DNA from: Bacteroidales bacterium UBA5621
GTDB lineage: Bacteria > Bacteroidota > Bacteroidia > Bacteroidales > VadinHA17
Length of the DNA: 19,550 nucleotides
Reading direction: 5' to 3'
Assembly: GCA_002424525.1 (NCBI GenBank)
Contig: DIKJ01000208.1
Location: 1-19,550, forward strand
How positions within the stretch are numbered: the stretch's first letter is position 1; each line of letters opens with the position of its first letter. A model generated the notes under the pieces. That model worked only from the letters and a program-made list of their open reading frames with translations. It was not told where the DNA came from and did not search any database. Position numbers and translations under genes: made by a program. Below are positions 1-6,496 of this stretch, one piece after another.

Positions 1-116
1 GTATTCGCAGGATAGTTCATGGGAGCCTCAACATTGCCAATAAAAAGTGCAATACCTGATCTCATAAGTGAGTGGAGACCCGATCTCCTTTTTGCATATA
101 CGTCGCTTTTAAACAT
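1..116 (-). CDS. Aminopeptidase P family protein (Xaa-Pro aminopeptidase), N-terminal fragment
   Basis: This is the 5' end of a gene that leaves the window at its left edge; only 38 complete codons and two bases are visible. Reading from the ATG at 116-114, the peptide begins MFKSDVYAKRRSGL, then LMRSGIALFIGN and EAPMNYPAN. This matches the start of the aminopeptidase P N-terminal (AMP_N) domain in Bacteroidota, which typically reads like M-F-x-x-Y-x-x-R-R, then SG-(I/L)-x-L-x-x-GN, then (S/A)PMNY-x-x-N before a YxFRQDS-type segment. Full-length family members are metallopeptidases of about 450 residues that remove N-terminal residues preceding proline; the metal-binding part lies outside the window. 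A promoter-like element sits 38 to 69 bases upstream. The frame has no stop in the visible part. The call rests on N-terminal similarity recalled from the family, so it is fairly but not fully secure. Confidence 0.72.
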   Translation of the reverse strand, partial: MFKSDVYAKRRSGLHSLMRSGIALFIGNVEAPMNYPAN

Positions 117-153
117 GATCATGATTTTTTGTGTCAGTGAAAGATTTATTTTA

Positions 154-185
154 CTAAAGTAATATTCCCCGCAGACTATTCCAAA
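154..185 (-). promoter_or_regulatory. Promoter-like element for the left-edge aminopeptidase gene
   Basis: On the minus strand TTTG (185-182) is followed after exactly 20 nt by TACTTTAG (161-154). This resembles the Bacteroidota sigma-ABfr promoter (TTTG, about 19-20 nt, TAnnTTTG) with one mismatch in the downstream box. It would give a leader of about 30 nt before the ATG at 116. The downstream box lies within the small palindrome TTACT-AA-AGTAA (151-162). Confidence 0.45.
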
Positions 186-413
186 AGGTCGCTGAAAATA
201 TTCAGGAGGGGTTCCGGACATTGAAACATTTTAAGTCTTTTGCCGTATAAAACACAACAGAGATTTTTTAAGGTTATTAACAATTTCTGTTCAGGATAAA
301 AAATTTAAAACAATTTAATAATCAACGTAATTATTTTGCGAATAGGATTTGATATTAACAAATATGTTTTATATTCGCAAAAGTTATCAACACCTTGTTA
401 ACAGAACCTGACC
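186..413. other. AT-rich intergenic region with repeated TTAACAA motifs
   Basis: No gene is visible between the left-edge gene and the ORF at 414. The second half is very AT-rich. The heptamer TTAACAA occurs at 277-283 and 355-361 and, inverted as TTGTTAA, at 395-401. Both direct copies lie in the longer match TATTAACAA (275-283 and 353-361). The last copy is part of an imperfect dyad, GTTATCAA (383-390), CACC, TTGTTAAC (395-402), with one mismatch, ending 11 nt before the ATG. A weak promoter candidate for the gene at 414 is TATGTTTT (363-370, last base off consensus) with TTTG at 335-338, but its 24-nt spacing is long. The region probably holds the control sequences for the 414 gene; the operator idea is inference. 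Confidence 0.4.
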
Positions 414-1148
414 ATGCCTTACAGAAGATTACCCAACACCGATGCTGCCCGTATCAGGGCAATGAGGATTGCACTAGAAAAGGGGAAAGAGATGCCTCCT
501 CAAAAAATGGCTTTTTCACCAAAATCGATAGTAAAACTACAGAGATTCCTGCCGCAATTCGAGCAGGGGATACAACTGCACAGGCAATCGATGGCCTCGC
601 AGTATAACAAGAGCAGGGATTACAATGAGGTCGTCAGAAAGGCCCGTCTTTATCTTACACATTTTATCAGGGTAATGAACATGGCGGTCTTCAGGGGAGA
701 TCTCCCGGCTGAGACCAGGGCATTTTACGGCCTGGCAACCAACGATTCGACCGTCCCGTCGTTTAATACCGAGAATGAGCTTATAAGCTGGGGTAAAAGG
801 ATCATCGAAGGAGAAGAGTACCGTATAAGAAAAGGGGGATGCCCCATAACCAACCCGACAATCGCAGTCGTCAAGGTAAGATATCAGCATTTCCTTGATG
901 CATACCAGTATACCAGGACCCTTGCCAAGAGGACGCAGGATTATACGTTGAAAAACAGTGAATTGCGCAAGGAAGCCGACGATATAATCGTACAGATCTG
1001 GAATGAGGTGGAGAATACCCACAGCACTCTTCCGGAAGAGACAAGAATGTCGGAAAGTGAAAATTACGGACTTGTATATTTCTACAGAAAGAGTGAACTG
1101 AATCCTGTGGACGCTCAGACTGAAACGATGAATATCAACTGGTCCTGA
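414..1148 (+). CDS. Conserved protein of unknown function (Bacteroidota type)
   Basis: This 244-residue protein has no domain I can name. It starts MPYRRLPNTDAARIRAM, an opening I recall from uncharacterised Bacteroidota proteins; no function is claimed. It looks soluble: there is no signal peptide or membrane segment, and only one cysteine (C143). The composition suggests mostly alpha-helix, rich in Arg, Lys and Glu. Visible landmarks are a basic N-terminus (residues 3-25), a helical stretch around KARLYLTHFIRVMNM (76-90), a central RGDLPAETRAFYGL segment (94-107), and GGCPITNPTIAVVKVRY (141-157) before a long helix. The ATG at 414 is the first in frame, with no Shine-Dalgarno site, which is normal in this phylum. 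The dihydrouridine synthase gene begins 49 nt downstream on the same strand with no obvious promoter between, so the two may be co-transcribed. Base use resembles that of its neighbours. Confidence 0.85.
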   Translation: MPYRRLPNTDAARIRAMRIALEKGKEMPPQKMAFSPKSIVKLQRFLPQFEQGIQLHRQSMASQYNKSRDYNEVVRKARLYLTHFIRVMNMAVFRGDLPAETRAFYGLATNDSTVPSFNTENELISWGKRIIEGEEYRIRKGGCPITNPTIAVVKVRYQHFLDAYQYTRTLAKRTQDYTLKNSELRKEADDIIVQIWNEVENTHSTLPEETRMSESENYGLVYFYRKSELNPVDAQTETMNINWS

Positions 1149-1197
1149 CCATAGCATGTTGTCAGGAACACTTTTCTCAAATTCATAATAGACCGGC

Positions 1198-2223
1198 TTG
1201 ACCATTGGCAACATATCGCTTGGTGACTATCCGTTGTTCCTTGCGCCGATGGAAGATGTGACCGATCCCTCTTTCCGCACCGTATGCAAAATGTCGGGAG
1301 CCGATTTCATGTATACAGAGTTTATCTCTTCCGATGGTCTGATACGCGACGGGGAGAAAAGTGTGAGAAAACTGAATATCTATGATACTGAAAGGCCCAT
1401 GGGCATTCAGCTTTACGGGCACATCACCGGGGCCATGATCGAGGCAGCGATTATTGCTGAAGCGGCTCAGCCTGATCTCATTGACATCAATTTCGGTTGT
1501 CCGGTAAAAAAAATCGCCAACCGTGGCGCGGGTGCAGGCATGCTAAGGAACATACCGCTTATGGCTGAAATGACAGAGGCTGTTGTGAGAGCTGTTAAAC
1601 TGCCCGTTACAATAAAAACCAGGCTCGGGTGGGACGACAATAGTAAAAATATCGTTGAAGTGGCTGAAAGAATGCAGGATGCAGGAATAAAGGCCATAAC
1701 CATTCATGGACGCACGAGGGCTCAGTTTTATAAGGGAGAGGCTGACTGGACGCTGATAGGTGAAGTTAAGAACAATCCCCGGATGAAGATACCGGTAATC
1801 GGCAATGGCGATATTGACGGACCGGCAAGGGCAAAGGAGATGTTCAGCAGGTACGGTGTGGATGGGATAATGATAGGTCGTGCCGCTGTCGGAAGGCCCT
1901 GGATCTTCCGGGATATCAGGCATTACCTGAGCACAGGCGAACTGCTGCCCGAACCGAATGTTTCGGAGAAAGCCGAAATTGCACTCTTCCACTTTTCAAA
2001 ATCGCTTGAGTTCAAGGAAGGCAGAAGGGCAATCCTTGAGATGCGGCGCCACCTCTCAAACTATTTCAAGGGGATTCCTGATTTCAGGGAAACGCGGCTT
2101 AAGCTACTGACGGCAACTGACCCCGGGGAAATAATAACCATAATCAATCAGATAAAACAGAGGTGGGGCGATTTCAGAGCTGATGACAGATCGTCTGTTT
2201 ACAGGTTCGGGAAACCGGTGTAA
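1198..2223 (+). CDS. dusB: tRNA-dihydrouridine synthase, DusB family
   Basis: This FMN-dependent enzyme of 341 residues reduces specific uridines in tRNA to dihydrouridine. The TIM-barrel Dus fold is clear: the N-terminal PLFLAPMEDVTDPSFR (12-27), the catalytic-loop motif DINFGCPVKK (96-105) with the active-site cysteine C101, K140 in VTIKTRLGW, the H170-G-R-T-R signature, the NGD turn at 203-205, and the FMN-phosphate-binding segment GRAAVGRPWIF (227-237). A helical C-terminal domain follows (about 255-325). The length is normal for DusB. The start is the TTG at 1198: a TAG lies in frame at 1189-1191, and the next ATG (1249) would remove the first strand and the conserved LAPM segment. The gene follows the unknown 414 gene and converges on the CPBP protease gene, overlapping it by 25 bp. 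Assignment to DusB rather than another Dus is by overall similarity. Confidence 0.9.
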   Translation: MTIGNISLGDYPLFLAPMEDVTDPSFRTVCKMSGADFMYTEFISSDGLIRDGEKSVRKLNIYDTERPMGIQLYGHITGAMIEAAIIAEAAQPDLIDINFGCPVKKIANRGAGAGMLRNIPLMAEMTEAVVRAVKLPVTIKTRLGWDDNSKNIVEVAERMQDAGIKAITIHGRTRAQFYKGEADWTLIGEVKNNPRMKIPVIGNGDIDGPARAKEMFSRYGVDGIMIGRAAVGRPWIFRDIRHYLSTGELLPEPNVSEKAEIALFHFSKSLEFKEGRRAILEMRRHLSNYFKGIPDFRETRLKLLTATDPGEIITIINQIKQRWGDFRADDRSSVYRFGKPV

Positions 2224-3188
2224 CCCTCTTCCTGCGTCGATACTTCCTCCGGCTTCCGGACACTTTCTGCCAGGACCGAAAAGTTGTCCCACCTGAAAAT
2301 GATCCTCAGGATTACAAGGAGCAGGACCCCTGTAACCAGAAGGGCCGCAAATTCACCCCACGGATAGATGTTCTGTTGTTCGTAGATCGCAGAGGTCTGA
2401 AGGGCCGACGATTTGTGGGTGACCATTATGCAGAGGAATATGTTGTTGGCGGTATGAGCTCCCATGGCTGCCTCAATTCCATCGTCAAGAATCGTTATTA
2501 CCCCGAAGATAAGGCCGAAAAGAATGTACTGCGGGATCATTGTAAAGAAGCCGAATTCCTTAACTTCCGGATTGAATGCATGCATAAGTCCGAAGAACAC
2601 GGCAGTAAGAACAAGAGGCATCAGCCGGTTCCTGAACAGTACCGCAAAACCCTGCATAAGGTAACCCCTGAACAACACCTCTTCAAAGCCAGCCTGGAAC
2701 GGTATGAAAATCAGGGAAATAAGCAACAGTATCAGCAGTGTCCTGATATCAGGCATATTAAGCGAGAAATTTGAAGGGTCCGCTTTCAGATAAACAAGCA
2801 GATATATTGCTGATAATATCAACCATACAAACCCTGAAATAAAGAAACGGTCCCACCTCATTCTTTTGTTGCCGTTTATGGTGGCCATTGCGGATCTGCG
2901 GTTAAGCGGCCTTATCAGGAGGAAGAATGTCGCCAGCCCTGCAACAAACGGGAAAAGCATGATCAGAAATGTCAGGTTGGGATCAAGGCCGAGAAGACTG
3001 AAGTCTGAGGGATTTGCACCAAGCTCCGCAATAACCGAGGGGTCCGAGACAGCCTTGCCGGCTATGGCGATCAGCAGGGGTATTGCACCGATGGTATTTG
3101 AAACGATAAGAACTGCAACAAACATTATAATGTATCTCCAGAAGCTGTTCTTTCCGGAAAATGCCGATTCGAGATGGGTCATTGTCAT
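2199..3188 (-). CDS. CPBP family intramembrane glutamic endopeptidase (Abi domain)
   Basis: This integral membrane protein of 329 residues has about seven to eight hydrophobic segments (near 19-43, 72-92, 115-134, 149-165, 186-204, 218-233 and 279-297). It carries the full CPBP/Abi signature: motif 1 EEVLFRG with E169, E170 and R174; motif 2 FFGLMHAFNP with H203; and motif 3 AHTANN with H245 and N249. Relatives include eukaryotic Rce1, which cleaves prenylated proteins, and bacterial proteins linked to bacteriocin self-immunity; the substrate here is unknown. The gene starts 6 nt after the nadB stop and is probably transcribed with it. No functional link to NAD synthesis is evident. A second ATG at 3182 is an alternative start. 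Its 3' end overlaps the dusB 3' end by 25 bp on the opposite strand. The C-terminal tail (from about 303) is hydrophilic. Confidence 0.9.
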   Translation of the reverse strand: MTMTHLESAFSGKNSFWRYIIMFVAVLIVSNTIGAIPLLIAIAGKAVSDPSVIAELGANPSDFSLLGLDPNLTFLIMLFPFVAGLATFFLLIRPLNRRSAMATINGNKRMRWDRFFISGFVWLILSAIYLLVYLKADPSNFSLNMPDIRTLLILLLISLIFIPFQAGFEEVLFRGYLMQGFAVLFRNRLMPLVLTAVFFGLMHAFNPEVKEFGFFTMIPQYILFGLIFGVITILDDGIEAAMGAHTANNIFLCIMVTHKSSALQTSAIYEQQNIYPWGEFAALLVTGVLLLVILRIIFRWDNFSVLAESVRKPEEVSTQEEGYTGFPNL

Positions 3189-3194
3189 AGTGTT

Positions 3195-4772
3195 TCAGAA
3201 TTCAGTTATACTCCCTTTGGGATGATCGATGGAGTAATGGAGGCCCACGCTTTCGCTCCTCTTCTGAGCCATTTTTATTATAAGGTATCCCACATTAATC
3301 AGATTCCTGAGTTCACAGATCTTTTTGGATATAAGCGATTTCTTGAACAGGCTCTCCGTTTCGTTGTACAGGATCTCAAGTCTCACAAGGGCTCTTTCGA
3401 GCCGCAGGTCGGATCTGACTATTCCGACATAATTGCTCATGATCATCTGAACCTCCTTGGTGCTTTGTGTTATAAGCACCATTTCCTCGAGGTGTGTTGT
3501 GCCCTTATAATCCCAGTCTGGTATATTTTCCTCAAAATCAAGATCGCTGAGTCTTTCCGTGGAATGAATTACGGCCCGGTGGGCATATACTGCGGCTTCG
3601 ATGAGTGAGTTGGATGCAAGTCGGTTGGCCCCGTGAAGTCCGGTTGAAGCAACCTCACCGATTGCATAGAGCTTCTCTATATTGCTCTGCCCGTTCATAT
3701 TAACCTTGATGCCGCCACAGGAGTAGTGAGCTGCAGGAATTACAGGTATCATATCCGTTGTGATGTCCACGCCTCTCGACAGGCAATGCTCATAAACGTT
3801 TGGAAAATGATCCTTAAGCTCTTCCGGATCGAGATGAGTGCAGTCGAGCCACACATGATCATCGCCCCATATCTTCATCTCATTGTCGATCGCCCGTGCA
3901 ACAATATCTCGCGGGGCCAGCGATCCCCGGCTGTCGTACCTGTTCATGAATCTCTCGCCGGCCATATTCTTCAGCATGGCGCCGAATCCTCTCAAAGCTT
4001 CGGTGATAAGGAAGGAGGGGCGCCTGTCGGGATCATAGAAGGATGTGGGGTGAAACTGAACGAACTCCATGTTTTCCACTCTCCCCTTTGCCCTGTAAAC
4101 CATTGCCACACCATCTCCGGTCGCAATATCCGGATTTGTTGTGGTGAGATAGACGTTGCCCATTCCGCCTGTCGCCACAACCGTGATCCTTGAAAGGAAC
4201 GAGATCACTTTCTGGTTGACCAGATCAGCGACATAGGCCCCGAAACACCTGATGTTCTTTGAATCCTTCTTTACTTTTTCACCCATGTGGTGCTGGGTCA
4301 GCAGTTCGATGGCAAAGTGGTTTTCATATATCTCAATACCCGGATCTCTCCTCACCTGGTCAACCAGGGTCTTCTGAATGACCTCGCCGGTCTTGTCCCT
4401 GGCATGCAGTATACGGTGTTCCGAATGGCCTCCCTCCCTGGCCAGGTCCCAGGAGCCATCCTCCTTCCTGTCGAACGGCACACCAAGCTCAATAAGATCC
4501 CTTATCCTGTCGGGACCTTCACCGACAACCATCCTTACAACTTCCTCATTGCATATTCCGTCTCCGGCAATAAGCGTGTCGCTGACATGCTTCTCAAAAC
4601 TATCAGGATCAGCGAACACTGCAGCTATCCCTCCCTGCGCGTAACGGGTGTTCGAATCCTCAAGTACCGCCTTTGTGATGATGGCCACCCTGCCAAACTT
4701 TGATGCCTTTAGGGCAAACATCAGGCCGGCGATCCCCGATCCTATAACCAGAAAATCTGTTCTCTTCTTCAT
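3195..4772 (-). CDS. nadB: L-aspartate oxidase
   Basis: This 525-residue flavoenzyme oxidises L-aspartate to iminoaspartate, the first step of de novo NAD synthesis, which quinolinate synthase NadA continues. It shows the FAD-binding Rossmann motif GSGIAG (11-16), the TRYAQGGIAAV segment (42-52) typical of the succinate dehydrogenase/fumarate reductase/NadB superfamily, HRILHARD (119-126), EFVQFHPT (236-243), RGSLAPRDIVARAI (282-295) with the presumed catalytic arginine, HYSCGG (349-354) and the FAD motif GEVASTGLHGANRLASNSL (372-390). A helical C-terminal domain follows. I chose the ATG at 4772 (MKKRTDFLVIGSG). A longer reading frame to 4868 exists, but its extra 32 residues lack family similarity and would start upstream of the promoter-like element at 4794-4823. 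The gene diverges from glyS and is followed by the CPBP protease gene. No nadA or nadC gene is in the window. Confidence 0.96.
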   Translation of the reverse strand: MKKRTDFLVIGSGIAGLMFALKASKFGRVAIITKAVLEDSNTRYAQGGIAAVFADPDSFEKHVSDTLIAGDGICNEEVVRMVVGEGPDRIRDLIELGVPFDRKEDGSWDLAREGGHSEHRILHARDKTGEVIQKTLVDQVRRDPGIEIYENHFAIELLTQHHMGEKVKKDSKNIRCFGAYVADLVNQKVISFLSRITVVATGGMGNVYLTTTNPDIATGDGVAMVYRAKGRVENMEFVQFHPTSFYDPDRRPSFLITEALRGFGAMLKNMAGERFMNRYDSRGSLAPRDIVARAIDNEMKIWGDDHVWLDCTHLDPEELKDHFPNVYEHCLSRGVDITTDMIPVIPAAHYSCGGIKVNMNGQSNIEKLYAIGEVASTGLHGANRLASNSLIEAAVYAHRAVIHSTERLSDLDFEENIPDWDYKGTTHLEEMVLITQSTKEVQMIMSNYVGIVRSDLRLERALVRLEILYNETESLFKKSLISKKICELRNLINVGYLIIKMAQKRSESVGLHYSIDHPKGSITEF

Positions 4773-4793
4773 AATTTCGCCAGAAATAGAGGG

Positions 4794-4823
4794 CAAAGAT
4801 ACAAATTTATGTATTCCGGTAAA
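4794..4823 (-). promoter_or_regulatory. Promoter-like element for nadB
   Basis: On the minus strand TATCTTTG (4801-4794) fits the Bacteroidota downstream box TAnnTTTG exactly. A TTTA (4823-4820), one base off the TTTG upstream box, lies 18 nt before it. The box ends 21 nt before the nadB ATG at 4772. Its position inside the longer alternative reading frame supports the shorter start. Confidence 0.55.
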
Positions 4824-4876
4824 GTACCCCCAACCTTCATGGAGACGCTCCGGGAAAGCACCTGGCAAACGAATCG

Positions 4877-4907
4877 TTGTGAAAACGAAGTTTTTACTTT
4901 ACTTTTG
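4877..4907 (+). promoter_or_regulatory. Promoter-like element for glyS
   Basis: TTG (4877-4879) and TACTTTTG (4900-4907) are separated by 20 nt and match the Bacteroidota primary sigma promoter. The box ends 29 nt before the glyS ATG. It is divergent from the nadB promoter, with about 75 bp between the two downstream boxes' outer edges in the 164-bp intergenic region. Confidence 0.6.
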
Positions 4908-4936
4908 CTTTCCGCTAATGTAAACTAAATAATATC

Positions 4937-6496
4937 ATGGCTCAGGAGGATCTCTTCAGGAAACTGGTGGCTCACTGCAAGGAGTACGGTTATGTTTTTC
5001 CGTCAAGCGAGATTTACGACGGATTAAGCGCAGTATATGATTACGGGCAGTACGGCGTTGAACTCAAGAACAATATAAGGAGATACTGGTGGGACAGCAT
5101 GGTCCTTCTGCATAATAATATAGTCGGGATCGATTCAGCCATATTCATGCACCCCACCATCTGGAAGGCTTCGGGTCATGTAGATGCCTTCAACGATCCC
5201 CTTATCGATAACAGGGACTCGAAAAAGAGATACAGGGCGGATGTGCTTATCGAAGAACTACTGGCAAAAACCGAGGAGAAGATCACGAAAGAGGTGGAAA
5301 AAGCCAGGGAAAGATTCGGGGAGGCTTTCGACGAGAAGAAATTCAGGGAGACAAACCAGCGGGTCGTGGCTAATCAGGCACGGTATGATGAGCTGTTTAA
5401 CCGTTTTTCAAGGGCAATGAATGATAATGATCTGCCAGGGCTTAAGCAGATCATCATCGATAATGAGATTGTATGTCCGGTCTCCGGAAGCCGCAACTGG
5501 ACTGATGTCAGGCAGTTCAACCTGATGTTCTCGACCGAGATGGGGTCGACTCTTGAGGGAGCTAACAGGATCTATCTCCGTCCGGAAACAGCCCAGGGGA
5601 TCTTTGTAAACTTCCTCAATGTCCAGAAGACCGGCAGGATGAAGATCCCGTTCGGCATTGCACAGACGGGTAAAGCTTTCCGCAACGAGATTGTGGCACG
5701 TCAGTTCATTTTCAGAATGAGGGAGTTTGAACAGATGGAGATGCAGTTCTTTGTTCAGCCGGGCTCAGAACTTGAATGGTTCAGCCGCTGGAAGGATATC
5801 AGGATGAAATGGCACAGAGCACTTGGATTCGGAGATGAGAACTACCGGTTTCACGATCATACAAAACTCGCCCATTATGCAAATGCGGCAACCGATATTG
5901 AATATAAATTCCCGTTCGGATTCAAGGAGGTTGAGGGAATACACTCCCGTACCGATTATGATCTGAAACAGCATCAGGAATACAGTGGCAAAAAACTGCA
6001 ATATTTTGATCCTGAAAAAGGTGAATCGTACATCCCTTATGTTGTGGAGACATCGATCGGGCTCGACAGGATGTTCCTCCAGGTCATTTCAGCTGCCTTT
6101 CTCGAAGAGGAGCTGAAGAAGGAGGATGGATCTTCCGACATGCGCGTAGTGCTGAGATTGCCATCTTTCCTTGCACCCGTGAAACTTGCAGTAATGCCCC
6201 TGGTGAGGAAGGACGGCCTTCCGGAGATTGCCGAAAGGATCGTCACGGAACTGAGATTTGATTTCAATTGCCAGTACGACGACAAAGACTCGATAGGAAG
6301 GCGCTACAGGCGACAGGATGCGATCGGCACACCATATTGCATAACTATCGATCATCAGACTCTTACAGATCAGAGCGTTACAATAAGGTATCGCGATTCG
6401 ATGCTTCAGGAACGTGTTGATATACCACAGCTTAAAGAGATAATCTCCGGAAAGGTAAATATCAGCACTCTGCTCAAAAAACTGCAGGATGAATAG
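4937..6496 (+). CDS. glyS: Glycine--tRNA ligase, single-chain (alpha2) class II type
   Basis: This class II aminoacyl-tRNA synthetase of 519 residues charges tRNA-Gly with glycine. It is the alpha2 type found in Bacteroidota, archaea and eukaryotes rather than the alpha2-beta2 GlyQ/GlyS type. The N-terminal HCKEYGYVFPSSEIY (13-27) and YDYGQYGVELKNN (34-46) are characteristic. Motif 1 lies near 72-82 (HPTIWKASGHV). A charged insertion (about 100-180) ends in CPVSGSRNWTDVRQFNLMF (180-198). Motif 2 spans FRNEIVAR (249-255 region) to RMREFEQMEM (260-269). Motif 3 is ETSIGLDRMF (371-380). The anticodon-binding domain occupies about 412-515. The length is typical and no key motif is missing. The ATG at 4937 follows a good promoter-like element. 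The stop overlaps the start of the glycosyltransferase gene by 8 nt, so the downstream glycan genes probably share its transcript. Confidence 0.97.
   Translation: MAQEDLFRKLVAHCKEYGYVFPSSEIYDGLSAVYDYGQYGVELKNNIRRYWWDSMVLLHNNIVGIDSAIFMHPTIWKASGHVDAFNDPLIDNRDSKKRYRADVLIEELLAKTEEKITKEVEKARERFGEAFDEKKFRETNQRVVANQARYDELFNRFSRAMNDNDLPGLKQIIIDNEIVCPVSGSRNWTDVRQFNLMFSTEMGSTLEGANRIYLRPETAQGIFVNFLNVQKTGRMKIPFGIAQTGKAFRNEIVARQFIFRMREFEQMEMQFFVQPGSELEWFSRWKDIRMKWHRALGFGDENYRFHDHTKLAHYANAATDIEYKFPFGFKEVEGIHSRTDYDLKQHQEYSGKKLQYFDPEKGESYIPYVVETSIGLDRMFLQVISAAFLEEELKKEDGSSDMRVVLRLPSFLAPVKLAVMPLVRKDGLPEIAERIVTELRFDFNCQYDDKDSIGRRYRRQDAIGTPYCITIDHQTLTDQSVTIRYRDSMLQERVDIPQLKEIISGKVNISTLLKKLQDE

Noticed and set aside
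384..392. TTATCAACA, one base from the DnaA box TTATCCACA, in AT-rich DNA
   Set aside because: It is a single imperfect box with no cluster of further boxes and no dnaA or dnaN neighbour, so a replication origin is not supported.
1149..1197. Possible terminator or promoter between the 414 gene and dusB
   Set aside because: No stable hairpin with a T-run and no TAnnTTTG box can be seen in these 49 bases, so co-transcription is the simpler reading.
537..1214. A 225-codon open frame on the minus strand opposite the 414 gene
   Set aside because: It lies wholly opposite a conserved-looking gene, its translation shows no family signature, and it crosses the start of dusB. It is most likely an antisense shadow.
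4773..4868. A longer nadB start at 4868 adding 32 residues
   Set aside because: The extension lacks similarity to the NadB N-terminus and would begin upstream of the promoter-like element; MKKRTDFLVIGSG is the usual beginning.
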